NCBI GenBank assembly: GCA_946186115.1 | Contig: CAMHLV010000002.1 | Span: 1-64,000 of the forward strand | Origin: an uncultured Prevotella sp. | GTDB lineage: Bacteria > Bacteroidota > Bacteroidia > Bacteroidales > Bacteroidaceae | Direction: 5' to 3' | Length of the DNA stretch: 64,000 nucleotides | In this document: positions 1 through 8,601 of the stretch, one piece after another | Position numbering within the stretch: position 1 is the first letter of the stretch | Layout: the number at the start of each line of letters is the position of its first letter | Program-made: the position numbers and the translations under genes | Notes under the pieces: model-generated | What the model was told of the DNA's origin: nothing | Database searches by the model: none | What the model saw: only the letters and a program-made list of their open reading frames with translations

Positions 1-1540
1 CCTTGGTGCCCTCGCTGACGTTCTCGGTGGTCTGGAAACTCTCGTTGGGGTCCCATGAGAAGCAGTTCAGATTCAGACAGTCGTTCCAGTCGGCACGTCC
101 GATGAGCGGCAGCATGTGCGGGCCAAGGTTGTTGATGACGTGGTTCATCGACACCTTCAGATGCTCAAACAGCGTCACCTCTGTGCCGGGCTGGTTGTCG
201 AAGGGCACCATCTCGTCAAGGATAGAGAAGTCGCCCGTCTCCTTGATATAAGCCACTGTACCGAAGATGAGCCAGCAGGGGTCATCGTTGAATCCACCAC
301 CAATGTCGTTGTTGCCACGCTTGGTCAGAGGCTGGTACTGGTGATAGCAGCCGCCGTCGGGGAACTGTGTCGAGGCGATGTCGATGATGCGCTCACGGGC
401 ACGGGGCGGAATCTGGTGTACAAAACCTACGAGGTCCTGGTTGCTGTCGCGGAAGCCCATGCCACGGCCTACGCCACTCTCGAAGAACGATGCCGAGCGC
501 GAGAAATTGAAAGTCACCATGCACTGGTACTGGTTCCAGATGTTCACCATGCGGTCGAGCTTGTCGTTACCCGTGCGTACCTTATATATATTAAGCAGGG
601 CATCCCAGTATTCGCAGAGCTCGGTGAAAGCTTTGTCAACCTTGGCGGTGGTATCGAGTTCGCTGATGAGGGCGTGAGCCTTGTCCTTGTTGATAACCTG
701 CAGGGCAGAGAACTTCTTGTCCTGCTCGTTTTCGATGTAGCCCAACAGGAATACGAAGTCCTTCGACTCGCCGGGCTGCAGCGTCACCTCGATATAGTGC
801 GAAGCAATGGGACTCCAGCCGTGGGCATGGCTGTTGCGGGGCTTGCCCTCCATGACGGCGTCAGGATTGGCAAACTCGTTATACAGGCCCACGAAAGTCT
901 CGCGGTCCGTGTCGAAACCCTGTATCTCCGTGTTGACGTGATAGAAGGCATAGTGGTTGCGGCGCTCGCGATATTCCGTCTTGTGGTAGATGGTAGAGCC
1001 TTCAATCTCGACTTCGCCCGTCGAGAAGTTGCGCTGGAAATTCTCCATATCGGTGGCGGCATTCCACAGACACCACTCCTCAAACGAGAAGAGCTTCAGC
1101 CGCTTCACCTCCTGCGACTGGTTTGTCAGTGTCAGCTTCTGCACCTCGCACCACTTCTTCAGCGGAACGAAGAAGAGCACGCTGGCCTCTACACCGTTTT
1201 TGCGTCCAGTGATGCGGGTATAGCTCATGCCGTGACGGCACTCGTATAAGTCGAGCGGCGTCTTGCAGGGTTTCCAACCGGGGTTCCACACGGTATTGCC
1301 GTCCTTGACGTAGAAGTAACGGCCACCGTTGTCCATCGGCACGTTATTATAGCGATAGCGCGTGATGCGGCGGAACTTGGCATCCTTGTAAAAGCTGTAG
1401 CCACCGGCGGTGTTAGAGATGAGTGAGAAGAAATCCTCGTTGCCTAAGTAGTTAATCCAAGGCCATGGCGTCTGAGGATCTGTGATAACATACTCACGAT
1501 GCTGGTCATCGAAATGACCATAGCGTTTCTGTTGTTCCAT
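1..1540 (-). CDS. GH94 cellobiose phosphorylase (C-terminus cut by window edge)
   Basis: This enzyme is predicted to split cellobiose with phosphate into glucose 1-phosphate and glucose in the cytoplasm. About 513 codons are visible and the 3' end lies outside the window. The N-terminus ([13 protein letters not shown], then [21 protein letters not shown]) matches the GH94 beta-sandwich start. [20 protein letters not shown] and, near residues 482-490, RADWNDCLN follow; the Asp of the WND motif is the family's general acid. No signal peptide is present. The start is the ATG at 1540, about 35 bases below a -7 box. Cellobiose is preferred over chitobiose from overall resemblance, but specificity within GH94 is an inference. 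It is probably a single gene, because the next gene upstream is 92 bases away and unrelated. Confidence 0.9.
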   Translation of the reverse strand, partial: MEQQKRYGHFDDQHREYVITDPQTPWPWINYLGNEDFFSLISNTAGGYSFYKDAKFRRITRYRYNNVPMDNGGRYFYVKDGNTVWNPGWKPCKTPLDLYECRHGMSYTRITGRKNGVEASVLFFVPLKKWCEVQKLTLTNQSQEVKRLKLFSFEEWCLWNAATDMENFQRNFSTGEVEIEGSTIYHKTEYRERRNHYAFYHVNTEIQGFDTDRETFVGLYNEFANPDAVMEGKPRNSHAHGWSPIASHYIEVTLQPGESKDFVFLLGYIENEQDKKFSALQVINKDKAHALISELDTTAKVDKAFTELCEYWDALLNIYKVRTGNDKLDRMVNIWNQYQCMVTFNFSRSASFFESGVGRGMGFRDSNQDLVGFVHQIPPRARERIIDIASTQFPDGGCYHQYQPLTKRGNNDIGGGFNDDPCWLIFGTVAYIKETGDFSILDEMVPFDNQPGTEVTLFEHLKVSMNHVINNLGPHMLPLIGRADWNDCLNLNCFSWDPNESFQTTENVSEGTK

Positions 1541-1575
1541 ATTGTTAGTTATTTATTAATATCTCTAATTGGATT

Positions 1576-1584
1576 GCAAAGGTA
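1576..1584 (-). promoter_or_regulatory. Bacteroidota -7 box for the GH94 gene
   Basis: The minus strand reads TACCTTTGC, an exact match to the TAnnTTTG element used by the Bacteroidota primary sigma factor. It lies about 36 bases above the GH94 start. No TTTG is found at the expected -33 spacing, so this rests on the -7 box and its position. Confidence 0.5.
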
Positions 1585-1632
1585 ATAATTTTCGATGAAT
1601 CGGAAGATGTTTTGAAAGAAAACTTTCAACTT

Positions 1633-3693
1633 TTATTTCTCTATCAAGATACGTGCGTCAACAGCCGTCACGCCATCGGCATCAGCCAGCAGCGGATTAA
1701 TGTCTATCTCCTTTATCTCGGTAGCAAAGCGTAGCAGTGTGGAGAGTCGCACAATAATCTCGGCATACTTCTGCTCGTTGAGACCTTTCTGGCCTCGCGT
1801 ACCTTTTATTATCTTATAGCCACGCAGTGAGCGTATCATAGAATAAGCCTCGTCGTACCCCAACGGAGCCAGACCCGACGACACATCCTTCAGCACCTCG
1901 ACAAAGATGCCACCCAGTCCGCACAGCACCACATGGCCAAAGCGTGGCTCGTATTTGGCACCGATGAACAGTTCGGTGCCCTTAATCATCTTCTGCACCA
2001 TGACCGCCGTCGCGTCGGGAATCTGCATCATTCGGTCGAACTCGGCATTGAGCACCTCCTTGGAACGGATATTGAGGGTTACACCTCCTACGTCGCTCTT
2101 GTGTACGGGTCCCACCACCTTAGCCACCACGGGATAGCCCACATGCTGGGCAAAGGCCGCCAACTCTTCCTTCGATGTTGACACTAGCTCAGGCACCATG
2201 GGTATGCCGGCACTCTCAAGCAGTTGGCGCACAACCGAGGGTTCCACATAACCATTCTCCTTCACGTCCATAATGACATTATGCAATTTCGTGAAGTCAA
2301 TGCCGTAGAGCTGCACCTCAAGGGGTGCCGGCTGTGGAGTCTGCATAATCTGCGACAGTGCTGTGGCCAGCGTCACCTCGTCGCTGAAGTTGACATGGCC
2401 GCGTTTCAGGAATTCCTGCACCTCGGGACCTGCCGTGCTGACGCTGGGCAGAATGGGGAAGATGGGTTTCTTGCACTCCAGAATCTTCTTGTGAAGCACG
2501 TCATACACCTCGAAGATCTTCACCAGTCCCGGTGTGCCGAAAATCACCATGATGGCATCGATGTCGTCGAAGCGGTTCTCGCAGAAGTCGATGGCTGTCG
2601 CCAACTGTTCTGCACCACCTGTTGCCAGGATGTCTATAGGATTCGAGACGCTGCTGCCCGGCAACAGCTGTGCTTTCAGCTCGTCGGCAGCATCACCGGT
2701 CAGCGGCGGTACCGTCATGCCACCCTTCGACAGCGCGTCAGTCAGCATAACGCCGGGTCCTCCGGCATGAGTGACAATGGCGAAGTTCTTACCATTGAAG
2801 CGGGGCAGTGTGAAGATACATCCCACGGTTGTCAGCTCCTCACGGCTGTGGCAGCGCACGATGCCGGCCTTACGGAACAGAGCCTCTACAGCCGAGTCGC
2901 TGCTGGCGATGGCTCCCGTATGGCTGGAGGCAGCACGGCTGCCGCTCTCGCTGCTGCCGGCCTTGATGGCGGCAATGCGGCATCCCTTGCGGATGAGCGA
3001 CGTGGCATGAAACAACAGCTTGTCGGGGTCGCTGATGTTCTCGATATACAGCAGTTTTACCAGTGAGTCGCGCTCGGCATCGAAGTGCTCGTCCATATAT
3101 TCCAGCACGGTCTCTATGCCTATCTGCTTTCCGTTGCCTATAGACCATACGCTGTTGAACGGCAGACCCTTGGTCACGGCACTCTCCAGAATGAATACCG
3201 CCGTGGCTCCGCTGCCCGAAATAAAGTCCACGCCCTTGGGGTCGAGATTCGGAATGGGCCGGGTAAACACACTATGATGCCAGCGCGTCAGCAGTCCGAT
3301 ACAGTTGGGGCCGATGAGCGCACAACCATATTCTTTGCACGTGTCAAGGATGCGCTGTTCCAGTTCGGCACCCGCCTTGGTCTCTTCGCCAAAGCCGGCA
3401 GAGATGATGATGAACGCACGCGTACCCTTCTCTTTGGCCATCAGTTCCACGTAGTCTGGACAGTACTTGGCAGCCACCACCAGGATGGCCAGTTCCGTAG
3501 GCGGCAGTTCCTTGGCATCGTGGAAAGCTTTGATGCCCTGTACCTCGTCCTCCTTGGGATTGACGATGCGCAACGTTCCCTTGTAACCGCCTTGCAGTAG
3601 GTTGCGCACCACGGCACCACCAGGCTTATGTACGTTGTTGCTGCCCCCGATGACGACGATGGACTCAGGTGCTAATAATTCTCGGTTAATCAT
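1633..3693 (-). CDS. ADP-forming acyl-CoA synthetase (acetate-CoA ligase type), fused alpha-beta
   Basis: This protein is predicted to interconvert an acyl-CoA plus ADP and phosphate with the free acid, CoA and ATP, giving substrate-level ATP. At 686 residues it has the fused layout: CoA-binding domain (about 1-130; VVIGGSNN at 13-20), succinyl-CoA-ligase-like domains (about 150-450) and a C-terminal ATP-grasp domain (about 480-686). The phosphorylated histidine is visible as His258 in SSHTGAIASSDSAVEALFR, a hallmark of the NDP-forming family. Other hallmarks are IGPNCIG near 127 and VDFISGSGA near 155. The substrate (acetate, or branched or aromatic acids) cannot be told from sequence. It stands alone between GH94 and the ABC exporter and its 3' end abuts the GH94 promoter. 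Confidence 0.88.
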   Translation of the reverse strand: MINRELLAPESIVVIGGSNNVHKPGGAVVRNLLQGGYKGTLRIVNPKEDEVQGIKAFHDAKELPPTELAILVVAAKYCPDYVELMAKEKGTRAFIIISAGFGEETKAGAELEQRILDTCKEYGCALIGPNCIGLLTRWHHSVFTRPIPNLDPKGVDFISGSGATAVFILESAVTKGLPFNSVWSIGNGKQIGIETVLEYMDEHFDAERDSLVKLLYIENISDPDKLLFHATSLIRKGCRIAAIKAGSSESGSRAASSHTGAIASSDSAVEALFRKAGIVRCHSREELTTVGCIFTLPRFNGKNFAIVTHAGGPGVMLTDALSKGGMTVPPLTGDAADELKAQLLPGSSVSNPIDILATGGAEQLATAIDFCENRFDDIDAIMVIFGTPGLVKIFEVYDVLHKKILECKKPIFPILPSVSTAGPEVQEFLKRGHVNFSDEVTLATALSQIMQTPQPAPLEVQLYGIDFTKLHNVIMDVKENGYVEPSVVRQLLESAGIPMVPELVSTSKEELAAFAQHVGYPVVAKVVGPVHKSDVGGVTLNIRSKEVLNAEFDRMMQIPDATAVMVQKMIKGTELFIGAKYEPRFGHVVLCGLGGIFVEVLKDVSSGLAPLGYDEAYSMIRSLRGYKIIKGTRGQKGLNEQKYAEIIVRLSTLLRFATEIKEIDINPLLADADGVTAVDARILIEK

Positions 3694-3740
3694 AAGCTAT
3701 ATTACGTTTTGGATTCTTCATTATTTTAGGCTATTCTCTA

Positions 3741-5429
3741 CTACTCTGCATCATTATTCAGCCTCACAATGTCGTTGCACAACTCGGCGACAACGGGGCG
3801 ATGGGTGATAAACAGCATGGTCTTGTCGGGATAGGACTCAAAGAGTCGTGAGAAGAGTGTGCGCTCAGTCGTCTCGTCGAGCGACGAACTGATCTCATCT
3901 AGCAACAGGATGCTGCCAGGGCGCAACAGTCCACGTGCAATGGCTATGCGCTGTGCCTGTCCCTCACTGAGCCCGCTACCGCGCTCTCCGAGTTCTGTAT
4001 CCAGTCCGCCAGGCAGGTCGAACACAAAGTCGGCACAAGCAGTATGAAGCACTTGGCGTAGCATATCATCTGTAGCATCAGGTCGAGCCAGTTGCAGATT
4101 GTATCGTATGGTGCCGCTCATCAAAGTATTACCCTGAGGCACAAAGACAAAATACTTCCTGGTTGTCTCATCCACCGCTGTCTCTTCAGCAGAGGAATAA
4201 AGGGTTATTCTACCTGCATCGGGAGTGACGAATCCCAACAACAGACGGAAGAGTGTAGTCTTTCCGATACCCGTAGGTCCCATGAGAGCAGTCTTCGACC
4301 CTGGCTTGAAATCATGAGTAAAACAGTGCAACACCTCACGGTCACCCTTTGCATATCTGAATGTTACGTCTGCGAGACGAGTACCCAAAGCCCCACCTAC
4401 GGTCTCCGAGAGGCCTTCTTTAGTCTTTAGGGCAGTGCCCCCCGAGAGAGGCGGAAGGGTGGCTTTCGAGGCCGCTGGCTGGGTTTCCGGTGTCAACTCC
4501 ATCAGTCGGTCGATGCTGGCTGTGGCATGAATAAGACTGGGCACCATGTTTAGCAAGTTGAGGATGGGCCCCTGTATCATGCCTACCAACTGAAGGAAGG
4601 ATGTCATCACTCCGAATGTAATAGTACCGTTGCGCAAACCGATACCTCCCCAGACAAACGCCAACATGTAGCCGAGTCCAAAAACACTACCCAGCATAAA
4701 TCGTACTATTACCGTAAAACGGGTGCGCCTCAGCACATTGCCCTTCAGTCGCTGCTGCATGGAGTCGAGCCGGTCGGTTACCCACTGTTCACTGCCCAGC
4801 GAGCGGAGCACGGCATTATGCTCCATACCTTCCTGTACGTGCATCTGTATGCGACTTTCATCTTTACGTATCTGGAGGGTCATCTGCCTTAGTCGGTGGG
4901 AGATGAGTTTGCCAAAGGCTATTGCCACAGGAGTGAGCAACAGCAGAGTCCATGCCAGCAGGGCATCAAACCAGCGCATCATCAAGAAGGCACCCACCAA
5001 CTGCACTGATGTGATAACCATTTGCGGCAGTATCGATACCGTAGCGCCACTCACAACGTCTATGTCCTTGGTAAGGCGAGAGGTGACATCGCCAGAATGA
5101 ATCTCTTTGTCATCGTAGAGCTGGCGGTAGAACAGTTGGCTGAAGGCTTCCAACCTGAGGGCATTGGTTTGCTTGGTTCCTGCTAAGATATTCAGATAAT
5201 AGAACAGGAGCCGAAGCAGTATGCCTGCCATTACAACAGCCAACAGCATGCATATCATTACCACTAAGTCGTGGTCGGTACCAGTGCGAATGGTTTCGTC
5301 GATGAAGTGCTTGCTGAGCCATACCATTAGCAGGCCAAGCACCACCTGTGTGATGCCTACTACAATGCGGATTGCTGAATTCAGCCGGATGCCGCGCGTC
5401 TTAAGCCATAGCCACCATGCGTACTTCAT
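3741..5429 (-). CDS. ABC exporter, fused membrane and ATPase domains
   Basis: This is a 562-residue half-transporter of the exporter type and the last gene of the six-gene M6/HPrK-like operon. Residues 20-310 form the transmembrane domain, with clear hydrophobic segments near 20-40, 55-80, 135-175 and 245-300. The ATPase domain has Walker A GPTGIGKT (384-391), an LSEGQ signature (487-491, a variant of LSGGQ), Walker B ILLLDE (507-512) and the H-loop His at 543. There is no N-terminal C39 peptidase domain, so any leader cleavage would need another protein; the S26-like neighbour is a candidate. The linker at 329-350 (PLSGGTALKTKEGLSE and following) is extra compared with typical exporters and lies in an odd G/C-rich tract. 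The exported substrate is unknown. Confidence 0.88.
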   Translation of the reverse strand: MKYAWWLWLKTRGIRLNSAIRIVVGITQVVLGLLMVWLSKHFIDETIRTGTDHDLVVMICMLLAVVMAGILLRLLFYYLNILAGTKQTNALRLEAFSQLFYRQLYDDKEIHSGDVTSRLTKDIDVVSGATVSILPQMVITSVQLVGAFLMMRWFDALLAWTLLLLTPVAIAFGKLISHRLRQMTLQIRKDESRIQMHVQEGMEHNAVLRSLGSEQWVTDRLDSMQQRLKGNVLRRTRFTVIVRFMLGSVFGLGYMLAFVWGGIGLRNGTITFGVMTSFLQLVGMIQGPILNLLNMVPSLIHATASIDRLMELTPETQPAASKATLPPLSGGTALKTKEGLSETVGGALGTRLADVTFRYAKGDREVLHCFTHDFKPGSKTALMGPTGIGKTTLFRLLLGFVTPDAGRITLYSSAEETAVDETTRKYFVFVPQGNTLMSGTIRYNLQLARPDATDDMLRQVLHTACADFVFDLPGGLDTELGERGSGLSEGQAQRIAIARGLLRPGSILLLDEISSSLDETTERTLFSRLFESYPDKTMLFITHRPVVAELCNDIVRLNNDAE

Positions 5430-5430
5430 T

Positions 5431-5483
5431 TCCCGTTTCCGTTATCGTTTATAACTCAAAACTTAAAACTCAAAACTCGCTAT
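5431..5483. repeat. Degenerate simple-sequence tract between pqqD-like and ABC genes
   Basis: The plus strand begins with a CGTTTCCGTTATCG run and continues with ACTCAAAACTTAAAACTC units. Both tract types recur elsewhere in the window. It fills the gap between the PqqD-like gene and the ABC gene, and no small open frame lies in it. Confidence 0.6.
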
Positions 5484-5485
5484 CG

Positions 5486-5758
5486 CTAATCTTCTGCCAC
5501 TCCAACATTCTTCCACTCGTTGAGCATCTCTGCCACATCGGTGCGAGCCTGATCTTCTGTCACATCATACTCTTCGCACAGGTCAGCAACCAAATCGTCA
5601 ACGGTGAATTCTCTTCGTTTCTCGGCTTGCTGCCACAGCCATACTGCCGTCTCGTTCAGACATAGCAGACGACCGAAATCTATGGCATCAAGCCCTTCAC
5701 CCATTACAACCTGCTCGCCGCACACGTTGCGCAGCACAAATCCTTTCTTTATTCTCAT
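5486..5758 (-). CDS. PqqD-family protein (RiPP recognition element fold)
   Basis: This is a 90-residue protein of the PqqD family, whose members bind leader regions of ribosomally made peptides and deliver them to modifying enzymes. The opening (GFVLRNVCGEQVVMGEG) forms the strands, followed by the typical FGRLLCLNETAVWLWQ segment and a helical C-terminal half (FTVDDLVADLCEEYDVTED). Its start overlaps the end of the S26-like gene by four bases, implying translational coupling. No adenylating enzyme, radical SAM maturase or lasso cyclase is next to it, so it is not a known pathway. What it recognises is unknown; a peptide or one of the M6 proteases are possibilities by context only. Confidence 0.8.
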   Translation of the reverse strand: MRIKKGFVLRNVCGEQVVMGEGLDAIDFGRLLCLNETAVWLWQQAEKRREFTVDDLVADLCEEYDVTEDQARTDVAEMLNEWKNVGVAED

Positions 5759-6180
5759 ATTCTTTTATATATAAATAACAAATACCTTCTGACAGGACGC
5801 AAATGCCACCAAAGACGGGCTGCCTTGCGCCGCCACCAATTATACATATAATGCTTGCGGCCTCGCTTATCCACAACATAGGCTGCCAAAGCCTTGACAT
5901 CACCGACTAGACACCTCTCTACTCCGGCAATGTTGCCATCGCCCATCAGCGTTACGCGATTACCATCAATGCGGATTATGCGGTGTACCACATAGCGGCA
6001 GCCTTCAACCCATGCCAGCACTACATCGCCCACGGCCAGTCGCTCGGGCTTCATCAGGATAACACTCTCCTCGCTTCCAATGATAAAAGGCAACATGCTC
6101 CAGCCCTTTACGGGGAAGGTAACGCTGACGCCCTCCTCCACCAAGCTAATAGCACTTTCAAGAATCTCGTTGTCAGACAC
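5755..6180 (-). CDS. S24/S26-type serine peptidase homolog, small, no N-terminal membrane anchor
   Basis: This is a 141-residue protein resembling the catalytic core of signal peptidase I (MEROPS S26) or LexA-like S24 peptidases. GWSMLP places the nucleophile at Ser28. VGDVVLAWVEGCRYVVHRI places a His at 66 where bacterial leader peptidases have Lys, and MGDGN gives Asp81. That resembles the Ser-His-Asp set of the Sec11/SipW branch. Unlike those enzymes there is no leading transmembrane helix. The C-terminus (about 108-141) is rich in Trp and Arg and could sit on a membrane. It overlaps the PqqD-like gene by four bases. A role in trimming the operon's substrate before export is an inference. 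Confidence 0.75.
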   Translation of the reverse strand: MSDNEILESAISLVEEGVSVTFPVKGWSMLPFIIGSEESVILMKPERLAVGDVVLAWVEGCRYVVHRIIRIDGNRVTLMGDGNIAGVERCLVGDVKALAAYVVDKRGRKHYMYNWWRRKAARLWWHLRPVRRYLLFIYKRI

Positions 6181-6196
6181 TTTAGTTGGGATTTTT

Positions 6197-6240
6197 TATT
6201 CGTTATATCGTTATTACGTTATATCGTTGTTACGTTTTTC
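6197..6240. repeat. Degenerate CGTTAT/ACGTT tract
   Basis: The plus strand shows repeated units such as CGTTATATCGTTATTACG and a second CGTTATATCG copy, ending TACGTTTTTC. It fills the gap between the HPrK-like and S26-like genes. It belongs to the CGTT-type family also seen at 10216-10300. Confidence 0.6.
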
Positions 6241-7108
6241 ATTCAATAGTCGAACTGCACAATTGCGCGGCAGCCTCATCGGGCAGACACTCGAGATGCC
6301 ACACTCGCACTCCACCGGCAAGAGCATTCTCTGTCTCGTGCAGACCATCGGCCACTGCCCTATCCCATCGCTTGCCGGAGATGCTGGGCACCAAGGATGC
6401 ATATGCCTGGATGCTGCGCAACTGACGTATCTTGTTGTAGGGAGCCTGACTAAGTTGCACGATACCACCCAACGGGAAACTGATATTGCGGTAACATGGA
6501 GTCTTTCCGCTCCATGGAGAGCCATAGACACGTATCTCGTCATCCAACACACGCACTACAGGATTATCATCGTTGACGAGTTCGGTACCCTCCAGATATC
6601 TGCACCACAGACTAGCATGAGTACTCTTTCCAGTGCCGCTCTTGCCCAGGAACATATATCCACGCCCTCCTCTCGACACCACGGCAGAATGGAACAGTGC
6701 CGTACGAAGATTTGCTGTCGCTAGGGCATACATCACCATAAGGGCATTATTGATGCCGAACAGCTGGTGTTTATCCAGCCAGACCTTCGCCGATTTATAG
6801 CCGGGTGATGCTATAATGCGTGCCGAACGGTCGCCGAAAAGCAGAAACTCGAAATAGGAGCTCCCATCGGCTGTGTGTCCGGCAACTATCTGCGAACCGT
6901 CATCGTCCTGAGTAGTCTCTACCGTCATTGCCGAATCAGGAAAAGGCTCTTCGCCAACTTCAGTGAGACAGAAAACGGGATTACTCCCATCATCGTCAAC
7001 GGCAAAAGGTGCGTATTGAGTCATCTGACGCGTCAGTGCCTCATCGGCAGTGACAGCAAAGCGATGACCAGCCACCTCATATATTTTTCTTTCCATCAGA
7101 TGTGTCAT
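6239..7108 (-). CDS. HPr kinase-like P-loop protein (lasso-type PqqD-associated kinase relative)
   Basis: This 289-residue protein belongs to the HPr-kinase/PEP-carboxykinase-like P-loop group. Walker A is GKSGTGKST at 155-163, followed by a conserved VNDDNPVV (about 178-185), where HPr kinase also has acidic metal ligands. True HPr kinases have an N-terminal HPrK_N domain and act on the PTS carrier; neither is evident here. Relatives sit in peptide clusters beside PqqD-like and ABC genes, for example kinases that phosphorylate lasso precursor peptides. The start overlaps the end of the second M6 protease by four bases. The substrate is unknown: a peptide or protein made by this locus is plausible, but kinase activity itself is inferred from motifs. 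Confidence 0.75.
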   Translation of the reverse strand: MTHLMERKIYEVAGHRFAVTADEALTRQMTQYAPFAVDDDGSNPVFCLTEVGEEPFPDSAMTVETTQDDDGSQIVAGHTADGSSYFEFLLFGDRSARIIASPGYKSAKVWLDKHQLFGINNALMVMYALATANLRTALFHSAVVSRGGRGYMFLGKSGTGKSTHASLWCRYLEGTELVNDDNPVVRVLDDEIRVYGSPWSGKTPCYRNISFPLGGIVQLSQAPYNKIRQLRSIQAYASLVPSISGKRWDRAVADGLHETENALAGGVRVWHLECLPDEAAAQLCSSTIE

Positions 7109-8601
7109 TTTTTCATAACCTTACATAGTGTTCCGTCACTACGGCGGATGATATATACTCCATGCCCTAACTGGCGGATATCGTTACCCACAATGCGTCC
7201 AGACATGTCATAGACGTATGAGTTTTGAAGTCTTGAGTTCCTGCTATCATTATCGCTAACGTCTCTAATCCCGGAAACTTCTCCGCCCATGAAATCGAAC
7301 GTTGCCAATCCGTCAGCCACCTTGATGTGGGTAAGCGGTTTCGACATAAGCAGTTCACCATCTGCATTGTTGTGCAGCAGTGTGGCAGCAGGTTCCGAGT
7401 TGTTTGTCAGCGAGTCGTTCTCCAAATAAGGATATGGCCATCCCGACTGATATCCATAAAATGTATTATTATTGGCAGGGATGATAGTATAACGCTTCAA
7501 CGAAGATGTATTGGGAAGCCCAACTCTCCATACCTCCTCGTCATAGTCAATATGGAAAATTACCACTCCCTGCGAAGGCAGTGAACTGTCCCAACCGGTC
7601 TTCTGTCTGTTTTCAACTACGTAATATTCGTTGTCATAGGCACTGTTGCGAATCAGAAAGGCCTCGGCAGCCTCACTCAGTGGTTTCATATCTTTTATAG
7701 TGGCAGGTTCGGTGAGTTCTCTGAAGTCGAGCCATCCCAGCAGCATGCGCTCGTGGGCAGAATAGCCCGGCGGACAGAAACCCCTCTGATTATAGTTTCC
7801 ATAATCCATGATGTCCCAAGCCCCGACCACCTTTGAAGAACTGCTATAATAGAAATCGGGCAGTCCCAGGCAGTGGCCGAACTCATGGCACAATGTTCCG
7901 AAAGAACCATAGTCGCCAGAGCCACTCAACTCAGGAAACACACCATAGCTGTCAACATAGTAGTGGTGTTTCTCGTCACCGACAGTGATTGGCTCAAGTC
8001 CCATGCCTGTCAGCGACCACTGATGCGGCCATATCGTGTTTGAGCCGCCACCGTCGCTCTTTCCCTTGCCTGGGAAAAGCATCAGCACCTGGTCAACGTA
8101 ATCGTCGCCGTTCCAGTCGTAAACCGACCAATCGGTTATTTCCTGCTTTACCACCTCAATGACATCGCTAAGCAGTATTCCTGAGTTGCTGTCGTCAGTA
8201 CCTATCGAACGGTATGTTGCCTGAGGCTTGTCAAGGGGCACATAAAACAGGTCGAACAGCAAATCAAACTGCCCGTAACTCTGGTCGAAGAAGTAGTCAT
8301 GGACGGAGCCGACGAAGGGCTTGCTGAGTTTTTTGCCTTGATTGAAGATATCGTTCCAGAGGGTCAGAGGTTCTTCCACCTGGTATTTTTTGTCGTTGAA
8401 TTCTGCCAGTATTACCAACTGGCGTTTCTGTCCGCTAAACGGTGATACGCGGCGCGAACCACTTTTCGTATTACTATACGCGACAACGGCCTTGCGCTGA
8501 TGCCTACCGCTGGAGCACAGCGGGCGCACAGGTTCTGTGGCAGTGGCGGTAAGCACACTCCACAGCAGTGCCAGCCATAATATGGTTCTCTTATTTCTCA
8601 C
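7105..8601 (-). CDS. Secreted M6 family metalloprotease (second of pair)
   Basis: This is a 498-residue predicted zinc endopeptidase of family M6 (immune inhibitor A-like). A signal peptide covers about residues 1-22 (LWLALLWSVLTATA). The zinc site is HEFGH at 239-243 with the family's following CLGLPDFY. Upstream, VYDWNGDDYVDQVLMLFPGKG is the calcium-binding and strand region common to M6. The last 40 residues (YDMSGRIVG, then GHGVYIIRRSDG) resemble the type IX secretion C-terminal sorting domain, so it may be exported across the outer membrane. It overlaps the first M6 gene by 11 bases and the HPrK-like gene by 4, so all are co-translated. A low-complexity stretch (about 446-457) precedes the tail. 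Confidence 0.85.
   Translation of the reverse strand: MRNKRTILWLALLWSVLTATATEPVRPLCSSGRHQRKAVVAYSNTKSGSRRVSPFSGQKRQLVILAEFNDKKYQVEEPLTLWNDIFNQGKKLSKPFVGSVHDYFFDQSYGQFDLLFDLFYVPLDKPQATYRSIGTDDSNSGILLSDVIEVVKQEITDWSVYDWNGDDYVDQVLMLFPGKGKSDGGGSNTIWPHQWSLTGMGLEPITVGDEKHHYYVDSYGVFPELSGSGDYGSFGTLCHEFGHCLGLPDFYYSSSSKVVGAWDIMDYGNYNQRGFCPPGYSAHERMLLGWLDFRELTEPATIKDMKPLSEAAEAFLIRNSAYDNEYYVVENRQKTGWDSSLPSQGVVIFHIDYDEEVWRVGLPNTSSLKRYTIIPANNNTFYGYQSGWPYPYLENDSLTNNSEPAATLLHNNADGELLMSKPLTHIKVADGLATFDFMGGEVSGIRDVSDNDSRNSRLQNSYVYDMSGRIVGNDIRQLGHGVYIIRRSDGTLCKVMKK

Noticed and set aside
116..1249. Long plus-strand open frame of 377 codons
   Set aside because: It is antisense to the GH94 gene, has no family resemblance, and its composition follows from the codon use of the real gene.
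6239..7108. True HPr kinase/phosphorylase of a PTS
   Set aside because: It lacks the N-terminal HPrK domain, sits in a PqqD/ABC operon, and no HPr or EI is nearby.
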